From Microbacterium forte (GTDB lineage Bacteria > Actinomycetota > Actinomycetes > Actinomycetales > Microbacteriaceae), in NCBI RefSeq assembly GCF_031885415.1, contig NZ_CP116871.1:992001-1056000 (forward strand): 64,000 nt of DNA. The letters are read 5' to 3'. The translations under genes were made by a program, and so were the position numbers. Shown in pieces: positions 57,417 to 64,000 of the stretch. A model generated the notes under the pieces. The model was given only the letters and a program-made list of their open reading frames with translations, ran no database searches and had not been told where the DNA came from. The first letter of the stretch is position 1. Every line of letters begins with the position of its first letter.

Positions 57417-58478
57417 TCAGTGACCGCGGATGCGACGGGTCGCGTCCTGCACCTCGCCCACGAGCTCCTCGAGGATGTCCTCGAGGAAGAGCACGGCAGT
57501 CGTGCGCCCCTGGGAGTCCCGCACCTTCGCCAGGTGACGCCCTGCTCGGCGCATCACGGCGAGAGCGTCCTCCAGATCGGTGTCCTCCTGCACCGGGACC
57601 ATATGGTTGATGCGCTTCGAGGGCAGCGGCTCGACCAGCTTCTCGGCAGCGCCGGGTCCATCGGACGCCCGCAGGATGTCCTTGAGGTGGACGTATCCGA
57701 CAGGGGTTCCCTCGTCGTCGACGATCACGTAGCGGGAGAACCCGTAGCGGGCGACGGCCTTCTCGACGTCATCCGGAGTCGCCGACTGCGGAAGCGTCAC
57801 GAGATCGCTGAGCGGAACAGCCACATCGCGAGCCTTCTTGTCGGTGAACTCCACGGCTGCCGCCACAGTGCCCGCCGTGTCGGTGAGCACGCCCTCTCGC
57901 CGGGACTGATCGACGATCGTCGCGACCTCGTCGAGCGTGAACGTCGATGCGGCCTCGTTCTTCGGCTCGACCCGGAACAGCCGGAGCACGCCGTTGGCCG
58001 CCGCGTTCAGCAGCCAGATCACCGGCATGAAGATCTTCGACACCATCACGAGGGGCGGCGCAAGGATGAGCACCGCGCGCTCCGGCACCGAGAACGCGAG
58101 GTTCTTCGGCACCATCTCGCCGAACACCACGTGCAGGAACGACACGATCAGCAGAGCGATCGCGAACGACACGGCATCGACGACGCCGTCCGACCAGCCG
58201 AGCGCGTGCAGCGGCACGGCGAGCAGGTGATGGATCGCGGGTTCGGAGACGTTCAGGATCAGCAGCGAGCAGATCGTGATGCCCAGCTGCGAGGTCGCGA
58301 GCATGAGCGTCGCGTGCTCCATCGCGAAGAGCGCGGTCTTGGCGGCGCGCGACCCGCGGTCGGCCTTGGGCTCGATCTGCGACCGGCGCGCGGAGATCAC
58401 CGCGAACTCGGCGCCGACGAAGAACGCGTTCGCCACGAGCAGCACGACCAGCCAGGCCAGTCCTCCCCAGTCGTTCAT
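57417..58478 (-). CDS. CNNM/CorC-type transporter with CBS pair, copy 2
   Basis: A 353-residue membrane protein: DUF21 (CNNM) domain with about four helices (VVLLVANAFFVGAEFAVISARRSQIE to the VFGEMVPKNLAFSVPER motif), then a CBS-domain pair (about residues 205-335). There is no CorC_HlyC domain; the chain ends RRIRGH after the second CBS. Once called hemolysins, these are Mg2+ transport-related proteins regulated by nucleotide at the CBS domains. The ATG at 58478 overlaps the stop of the upstream paralogue by 4 nt. Confidence 0.92.
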   Translation of the reverse strand: MNDWGGLAWLVVLLVANAFFVGAEFAVISARRSQIEPKADRGSRAAKTALFAMEHATLMLATSQLGITICSLLILNVSEPAIHHLLAVPLHALGWSDGVVDAVSFAIALLIVSFLHVVFGEMVPKNLAFSVPERAVLILAPPLVMVSKIFMPVIWLLNAAANGVLRLFRVEPKNEAASTFTLDEVATIVDQSRREGVLTDTAGTVAAAVEFTDKKARDVAVPLSDLVTLPQSATPDDVEKAVARYGFSRYVIVDDEGTPVGYVHLKDILRASDGPGAAEKLVEPLPSKRINHMVPVQEDTDLEDALAVMRRAGRHLAKVRDSQGRTTAVLFLEDILEELVGEVQDATRRIRGH

Positions 58479-59791
58479 CGTCCGACCACCTCTGCGGGAA
58501 GATCCTGATTCGGGACGTAGCGGATGCGGTCGACACGACGACCGTCCATGCGGACCACCTGGAGCTTGCCCGTGTCGAGGTCGACCTCGTCACCCACCGA
58601 CGGCACGCGCTCGAGGACGCTCATGACGTAGCCGGCCACGGTGTCGTACACGTCACCCTCCGGAACCTCCACTCCCGCTCTGCGTCGCAACTCGTCCGGC
58701 CGCAGCTCTCCGGGGAAGGTGATGCCGTCTCGCCCGCGGACGACTCCGGCGCGCGTGCGGTCGTGCTCGTCCGAGACCTCGCCCACGAGCTCCTCCACCA
58801 GGTCCTCCAGCGTGACGAGACCGGCGGTGCCGCCGTACTCGTCGACCACGACGGCCAGCTGGTATCCGCGGGCTCTGAGCTCGGAGATGAGCGCGTCGAC
58901 GTGCACCGTCTCCGGGACACGGAGCGGATCGGTCGAGAGCGCGCCGACCGGCACCTCGCCTCGTCGATCACGCGGGACGGAGATCGCGGCCTTCAGGTGC
59001 ACGACACCCGTGATGTCGTCGAGGTCGTCGTCGTACACGGGGAAGCGGCTGTGTCCCGTGCGACGGGCGAGCTGGATGACGTCGTCGGCCGAGTCGCCGA
59101 CCGCGAGGGCGTGCATGCTCGGACGAGCCGTCATCACGTCGGCGGCCGTCAGGCGGGAGAACGTCAGCGTCCGATCGAGCAGGCTCGCGGTGTCGGCTTC
59201 GAGCAGTCCGGCACTCGCCGAGCGACGCACGAGAGAAGAGAGCTCCTCGGCGCTGCGCGCACCGGACAGCTCTTCCTTCGGCTCTATGCCCATGCTCCGC
59301 AGGACCCCGTTCGCACTGCCGTTGAGCACCACGACGGCCGGCTTGAAGACGGTCGTGAACGCGACCTGGAACGGCATGACGAGCTTCGCGGTCGCGAGCG
59401 GCAGCGCCAGGGCGAAGTTCTTGGGCACCAGCTCCCCGAGGATCATCGACAGCACGGTGGCGACCAGCATGGCGACGATCGTCGCGATCGGACCGACGGC
59501 CGCCTCAGGGATGCTCCATGCGACGAGGGTCGGGCCGAGGAGGTTGGAGAGCGCCGGCTCCATCGTGTACCCGGTCAGGAGCGTCGTCAGGGTGATGCCC
59601 AGCTGAGCGGACGACAGATGGGTCGAGGTGTGCTTGAGGGCGCTGATGGTCAGCGACAGGCGGGATTCGCCGCGGGACTGACGGGCCTCGAGATCGGCGC
59701 GGTCGAGAGTGACCAGGGCGAACTCGCTCGCGACGAACAGCCCGGTGCCCACGGTGAGCAGAAGCCCCACGCCCAAGAGGATGTAGTCCAT
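58475..59791 (-). CDS. CNNM/CorC-type transporter with CBS pair and C-terminal domain, copy 1
   Basis: A 438-residue paralogue of the next gene. The DUF21 region (GVGLLLTVGTGLFVASEFALVTLDRADLE to LGELVPKNFALALP) is followed by a CBS pair (about 210-330) containing YQLAVVVDEYGGTAGLVTLEDLVEELVGEV, then a CorC_HlyC domain (FPGELRPDELRRRAGVEVPEGDVYDTVAGYVM) that binds ligand. The likely role is divalent-cation (Mg2+) efflux or homeostasis. The ATG at 59791 has GGGAGGAACGACTG upstream. It probably forms a heterodimer with the shorter copy (inference). Confidence 0.92.
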   Translation of the reverse strand: MDYILLGVGLLLTVGTGLFVASEFALVTLDRADLEARQSRGESRLSLTISALKHTSTHLSSAQLGITLTTLLTGYTMEPALSNLLGPTLVAWSIPEAAVGPIATIVAMLVATVLSMILGELVPKNFALALPLATAKLVMPFQVAFTTVFKPAVVVLNGSANGVLRSMGIEPKEELSGARSAEELSSLVRRSASAGLLEADTASLLDRTLTFSRLTAADVMTARPSMHALAVGDSADDVIQLARRTGHSRFPVYDDDLDDITGVVHLKAAISVPRDRRGEVPVGALSTDPLRVPETVHVDALISELRARGYQLAVVVDEYGGTAGLVTLEDLVEELVGEVSDEHDRTRAGVVRGRDGITFPGELRPDELRRRAGVEVPEGDVYDTVAGYVMSVLERVPSVGDEVDLDTGKLQVVRMDGRRVDRIRYVPNQDLPAEVVGR

Positions 59792-59905
59792 CAGTCGTTC
59801 CTCCCGAGACGGGGAGGCAGGCAATGGGGCGATGTACTACAACTGGGAGGGTCGTCCATGGTGTCCACGATTCTACGGGATCGCAGTGGGTCGGAGCGCG
59901 GACGA

Positions 59906-61360
59906 CTACCAGCTGACCGGGAGGGCCTTGCCCTCTTCGTATCCTGCGGCGGACTGCAGCCCGACGAGCGCCCGTTCGTGGAACTCGGGCACCGACGATG
60001 CCCCGGCATAGGTGAACGACGAGCGCACGCCCGATGTGATCATGTCGAGCAGGTCCTCGAGTCCTGGGCGCAGCGGGTCGAGGTAGATCTTCGAGGACGA
60101 GATCCCCTCTGCGAACAGCTCCTTGCGGGCACGCTCATACGCATCGAGACGGCCGAACCGAGCCTGCACCGCCTTGGTGGAGGCCATGCCCCAGGATTCC
60201 TTGTAGATGTCGCCCTCGGCGTCGCTCTGCAGCTCGCCCGGCGCCTCGATCGTTCCCGCGAACCAGGAGCCGACCATCACGGACGCGGCGCCCGCGGCGA
60301 GCGCGAGCGCCACGTCGCGCGGATACCGCACTCCCCCGTCCGCCCAGACGTGAGCGCCGAGCTCCCGGGCGGCCTGGGCGGTCTCGAGCACAGCGGAGAA
60401 CTGCGGGCGGCCGACGGCCGTCATCATGCGCGTCGTGCACATCGCGCCCGGCCCCACGCCGACCTTGAGGATGGAGGCGCCGGCCTCGACGAGGTCCTTG
60501 ACGCCGTCGGCGGTGACGATGTTGCCGGCCACGATCGGGATGCCGAGATTCAGTGCGGCGACGGCGCTCAGCGCGCGCAGCATCCCCTCCTGGTGTCCGT
60601 GCGCCGTGTCGACCACGAGCACATCGACGCCGGCGTCGGCGAGGGCCTTCGCCTTGGACGCGACGTCTCCGTTGATGCCCACCGCCGCCGCGACGGCGAG
60701 GCGGCCGTCGCCGTCCGTCGCCGGGCGATACAGCGTCGACCGCAGGGCACTGCGCGCGCTGAGCGTTCCGACGAGGTGCCCGTGGTGCGTGATCGTGACC
60801 ATGTCGACGCCCGCGTCGGTGATCACGTCGAAGGCATGACGCTCTGATCCGATGTCATCCGCGTCGAGAGACGGCGTGCCGGCGTGCACCAGATCGCCCA
60901 GCTGTGCATCCGGGAGCGCAGTGGCCAGCCGCGTCGCCGGCAGGACACCGAGAATACGCTCGGCATCGTACGGAGCTCCGCCCGTGGCCACGACGATGCC
61001 GTGACCTGCGGTGGCAGGCATCAGCCGGAGTGCGTCCGACACCGATGCCTCGGGAGGCAGCACGATCGGCGTGTCCCACAGCACCGGCTGCGCCTTGACG
61101 TCGCGGATCGCCGCATCGAGACCTTGCAACGGCATGTCCTGAGGGAGCACTCCGAGTCCGCCACGCCGCGCGAGCACCGCCGCGAGCCGGGGGCCGGTCA
61201 CGGAGTTCATGTTCGAGGCCACGATCGGCAGGGTGGCCGGGGTGCCGTCCTGCGGGGCCAGATCGACCTGCAGACGGCTGGTGACGGCGGATCGTCGCGG
61301 CACGAGGAACACGTCGGAATAGGTCAGATCGACTGTGGGTGACTCACCGGAGAACTCCAT
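59906..61360 (-). CDS. guaB1: GuaB1-family IMP dehydrogenase-related protein (GMP reductase type)
   Basis: TIM-barrel enzyme of 484 residues with an inserted CBS pair (about residues 95-215). The catalytic Cys is in GVGPGAMCTTR; the phosphate loop is WADGGVRYPRDVALALAAGA. It starts LTYSDVFLVPRRSAVTSRLQVDLAP. The GuaB1 family name is used for the actinobacterial second IMPDH-like gene; in mycobacteria GuaB1 acts as a GMP reductase. Assignment to that clade is from sequence memory. The ATG at 61360 is divergent from kgd. Confidence 0.9.
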   Translation of the reverse strand: MEFSGESPTVDLTYSDVFLVPRRSAVTSRLQVDLAPQDGTPATLPIVASNMNSVTGPRLAAVLARRGGLGVLPQDMPLQGLDAAIRDVKAQPVLWDTPIVLPPEASVSDALRLMPATAGHGIVVATGGAPYDAERILGVLPATRLATALPDAQLGDLVHAGTPSLDADDIGSERHAFDVITDAGVDMVTITHHGHLVGTLSARSALRSTLYRPATDGDGRLAVAAAVGINGDVASKAKALADAGVDVLVVDTAHGHQEGMLRALSAVAALNLGIPIVAGNIVTADGVKDLVEAGASILKVGVGPGAMCTTRMMTAVGRPQFSAVLETAQAARELGAHVWADGGVRYPRDVALALAAGAASVMVGSWFAGTIEAPGELQSDAEGDIYKESWGMASTKAVQARFGRLDAYERARKELFAEGISSSKIYLDPLRPGLEDLLDMITSGVRSSFTYAGASSVPEFHERALVGLQSAAGYEEGKALPVSW

Positions 61361-61519
61361 ACCCCCACGGTACTCAGATAGCGGCGTCGAGGGCGCATGC
61401 CTTCGACGAATGCGCGAGGAAACACGTTAGGCTTGGAAGTCGAGAGTGTGCGGGCCCGGACGCATCACGCGTCCTGCTGTGCATACGTGGACTTCAGCGA
61501 TGAAAGAGGGCGATCGAGC

Positions 61520-64000
61520 GTGTCGAACCAGGTGACCGGCGTCGGGGGCGACGGGGGGTTCGGAGCCAATTCCTGGCTCGTGGAAGAGCTCTACGAGCAG
61601 TACAAGGTGAACCGCGACTCCGTCGACAAGGAGTGGTGGCCCATCCTCGAGAAGTACCAGTCGGATGCCGCGACCGGCACCGCGGCTCCTGCACCCGCTG
61701 CCGAGCAGCCCGCGCATCCGGTGACAGCCCCCATCCCCGTCATCGGCGCACAGCCCGTGGCGCGGACCACGACCAAGCCTGCCGCCGCGGCGCCGATTCC
61801 GGCGCAGGCCCCGAAGCCCGCGGCGAAGGCCGAGGCACCGGAGTCGGCAGATCCCGTCGAGGAAGACAAGGTCACGCCGCTCCGCGGTCTGCCCAAGACC
61901 CTCGCCGCGAACATGGACGAGTCCCTGACCGTCCCCACCGCGACCAGCGTCCGCACGGTGCCCGCGAAGCTGATGATCGACAACCGCATCGTCATCAACA
62001 ACCACATGGCGCGCACCCGCGGCGGCAAGATCAGCTTCACCCACCTCATCGGCTGGGCGCTCATCCGCACGCTCGACGAGTTCCGCAGCCAGAACGTCTT
62101 CTACGCCGAGATCGACGGCAAGCCCTCGGTCGTGGCACCGGCGCACGTCAACCTCGGCATCGCGATCGACCTGCCGAAGCCGGACGGCACGCGCGCACTC
62201 ATGGTCCCCAGCATCAAGCGCGCCGACACGTTGACGTTCAGCGAGTACCTCGTCGCATACGAGGACCTCGTTACGCGCGCGCGCAACAACAAGCTGACGG
62301 CCGCAGACTTCCAGGGCACGACCGTGTCGCTGACCAACCCCGGCGGCATCGGCACCGTGCACTCCGTCCCCCGCCTCATGAAGGGGCAGGGATGCATCAT
62401 CGGCGCCGGTGCGCTCGAGTACCCGGCGGAGTTCCAGGGAGCGAGCGAGAAGACGCTCAACGAGCTCGCGATCGGCAAGACCATCACGCTGACGAGCACG
62501 TACGACCACCGCGTCATCCAGGGCGCCGGCTCCGGCGAGTTCCTCAAGAAGGTGCACGAGCTGCTGATCGGGCAGCGCGGCTTCTACGACGACATCTTCG
62601 CTGCTCTCCGCATCCCGTACTCGCCGATCCGCTGGAACCCCGACATCGCGGTCGACCTCGCCGAGCGCGTCGACAAGCAGTCCCGCGTGCAGGAGCTCAT
62701 CAACTCGTTCCGGGTGCGCGGACACCTGATGGCCGACATCGACCCGCTCGAGTACGTCCAGCGCTCGCACCCCGACCTCGAGATCGAGAGCCACGGCCTC
62801 ACCTTCTGGGACCTCGACCGCGAGTTCGTCACCGGCGGGTTCGGCGGCCGACGGGTCGCGAAGCTCCGTGACATCCTCGGCGTCCTGCGCGACTCGTACT
62901 GCCGCACGCTCGGCATCGAGTACATGCACATCCAGGACCCGGAGCAGCGTCGCTGGTTCCAGGAGAAGGTCGAGGTCAAGTACCAGAAGCCCGGCCATGA
63001 CGAGCAGCTGCGGGTCCTCCGCAAGCTCAACGAGGCCGAGGCCTTCGAGACCTTCCTGCAGACCAAGTTCGTCGGGCAGAAGCGATTCTCGCTCGAGGGC
63101 GGCGAGTCGCTCGTCCCGCTGCTCGACGAGATCCTCCAGGGTGCGGCCACCTCCGGCCTCGAGGGCGCCGCGATCGGCATGGCGCACCGCGGCCGTCTGA
63201 ACGTGCTGACCAACATCGCGGGCAAGACCTACGGCCACGTGTTCCAGGAGTTCGAGGGCACGCAGACCCCCGGCAACCAGCGCGGCTCCGGCGATGTGAA
63301 GTACCACCTCGGCACCGAGGGCACCTTCGTCGCCGACGACGGATCCGAGCTCCCCGTCTACCTCGCCGCGAACCCGTCTCACCTCGAGACCGTCGACGGC
63401 GTCCTCGAGGGCATCGTCCGCGCCAAGCAGGACCGCAAGCCGATCGGCACGTTCGCCTGGCTGCCGATCCTGGTGCACGGCGACGCGGCGTTCGCCGGGC
63501 AAGGTGTGGTCGTCGAGACTCTGCAGATGTCTCAGCTGCGCGGATACCGCACCGGCGGCACGATCCACGTCGTCGTCAACAACCAGGTCGGCTTCACCAC
63601 CCTCCCCAACGATTCGCGCAGCTCGGTGTATTCGACGGATGTCGCGAAGACGATCCAGGCGCCGGTGTTCCATGTGAACGGCGACGACCCCGAAGCCGTC
63701 ATCCACGTCGCGCAGCTCGCTTTCGAGTACCGCGAGCGGTTCCACCGCGACGTCGTCATCGACCTCGTCTGCTACCGACGCCGCGGGCACAACGAGGGAG
63801 ACGACCCCTCGATGACGCAGCCGCTGATGACCGACCTGATCCAGGCGAAGCGATCGGTGCGCAAGCTCTACACCGAATCGCTCGTCGGTCGCGGCGACAT
63901 CACCGAAGAGGAGTACGACGAGGCCAAGGCGGACTTCCAGAACCGTCTGGAGATCGCGTTCGCCGAGACCCACGCGGCAGAGACCGGCGCCAACCCGGTC
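61520..64000 (+). CDS. kgd: Multifunctional 2-oxoglutarate decarboxylase/dehydrogenase E1-E2 fusion, 3' end outside window
   Basis: TCA-cycle enzyme; the 827 codons seen are about two-thirds of the usual 1,230. The order is an N-terminal E1 helix (NSWLVEELYEQYKVNRDSVDKEWWPILE), an Ala/Pro linker, an E2o-type acyltransferase domain (about residues 130-345) with TYDHRVIQGAGSGEF holding its active His, then the ThDP-dependent E1o part (IGMAHRGRLNVLTN, VNGDDPEAVIHVAQLAFEYR, YRRRGHNEGDDPSMTQP). No lipoyl domain is present, as in mycobacterial KGD. The start is the GTG at 61520 behind AGAGGG; an ATG at 61500 is out of frame. In relatives GarA/OdhI inhibits it. Confidence 0.95.
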   Translation, partial: MSNQVTGVGGDGGFGANSWLVEELYEQYKVNRDSVDKEWWPILEKYQSDAATGTAAPAPAAEQPAHPVTAPIPVIGAQPVARTTTKPAAAAPIPAQAPKPAAKAEAPESADPVEEDKVTPLRGLPKTLAANMDESLTVPTATSVRTVPAKLMIDNRIVINNHMARTRGGKISFTHLIGWALIRTLDEFRSQNVFYAEIDGKPSVVAPAHVNLGIAIDLPKPDGTRALMVPSIKRADTLTFSEYLVAYEDLVTRARNNKLTAADFQGTTVSLTNPGGIGTVHSVPRLMKGQGCIIGAGALEYPAEFQGASEKTLNELAIGKTITLTSTYDHRVIQGAGSGEFLKKVHELLIGQRGFYDDIFAALRIPYSPIRWNPDIAVDLAERVDKQSRVQELINSFRVRGHLMADIDPLEYVQRSHPDLEIESHGLTFWDLDREFVTGGFGGRRVAKLRDILGVLRDSYCRTLGIEYMHIQDPEQRRWFQEKVEVKYQKPGHDEQLRVLRKLNEAEAFETFLQTKFVGQKRFSLEGGESLVPLLDEILQGAATSGLEGAAIGMAHRGRLNVLTNIAGKTYGHVFQEFEGTQTPGNQRGSGDVKYHLGTEGTFVADDGSELPVYLAANPSHLETVDGVLEGIVRAKQDRKPIGTFAWLPILVHGDAAFAGQGVVVETLQMSQLRGYRTGGTIHVVVNNQVGFTTLPNDSRSSVYSTDVAKTIQAPVFHVNGDDPEAVIHVAQLAFEYRERFHRDVVIDLVCYRRRGHNEGDDPSMTQPLMTDLIQAKRSVRKLYTESLVGRGDITEEEYDEAKADFQNRLEIAFAETHAAETGANPV

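Noticed and set aside
61427..63973. 848-codon open frame on the minus strand opposite kgd
   Set aside because: It mirrors the codons of the strongly supported kgd frame; long antisense frames are expected at this GC content, and its translation is low-complexity Leu/Glu/Val/Arg.

Overview
This window is a high-GC actinobacterial chromosome segment, most likely from a Microbacteriaceae genus such as Microbacterium. Supporting signs are the GC-saturated third codon positions, the hom-thrB-rho arrangement, a fused 2-oxoglutarate decarboxylase (kgd), GuaB1, NnrD, and DUF3097 and DUF2993 proteins. Many GTG starts and 4-bp ATGA/GTGA gene overlaps fit the same picture. The assignment rests on protein features recognised by eye; no search was run. 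I see no prophage, transposase, CRISPR array or integron. No gene-free stretch exceeds about 200 bp; the longest are 354-550 and 9739-9932.

Layout. 1-8040: rho (5' end only), thrB, hom and lysA on the minus strand, a BrkB-type membrane protein on plus, then a DUF2993 lipid-binding-type protein and argS on minus. 8108-9060: an SGNH hydrolase, tRNA-Arg(CCG) and a strong bidirectional terminator. 9097-9738: two small divergent genes sharing a LexA/SOS-box-like site. 9933-14048: a 14-TM efflux pump, a small membrane protein, and the peroxide-response unit ohrR-ohr-MDR reductase with a 32-bp perfect palindrome. 14075-27683: a glycan-utilisation locus (GH95, acetyl esterase, ROK repressor, LplABC-type ABC importer, GH36, secreted multidomain GH27). 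27732-38292: housekeeping and conserved unknowns: RidA, dinB, DUF1304, CPBP-like protein, trmB, DUF3097, TPM-domain protein with PspA, an arginase-like enzyme with a HEAVH mini-protein, a stand-alone SIP domain behind an iron box, a tyrosine phosphatase and an AhpD-like protein. 38464-44410: alpha/beta hydrolase and a complete peptide/opine-type ABC importer. 44420-48142: GNAT, ung, SDR and DMT exporter on minus, with a divergent TetR gene. 48285-51957: metY, an EEP-family hydrolase and metX. 51954-56229: NUDIX, MFS, thiamine-binding protein, GT87 and nnrD. 56286-64000: an old-yellow-enzyme oxidoreductase, two overlapping CNNM/CBS membrane proteins, guaB1 and the first 827 codons of kgd.

How parts work together. 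The most coherent system is the glycan locus. Two 28-bp sites (23/28 identical) face each other in the promoter region between the importer operon and the GH36 gene. A third copy (22/28) overlaps the -35 of the GH95-esterase-ROK operon, so the ROK protein probably controls all three transcripts. The importer has no ATPase gene here and probably borrows a shared one. Other self-contained regulatory units are ohrR/ohr, the TetR/DMT pair whose palindrome holds both -10 boxes, the SOS-type small-gene pair, and an IdeR/DtxR-like box before the SIP gene. Several genes look leaderless, with a -10 hexamer ending 6-7 nt before the start codon.
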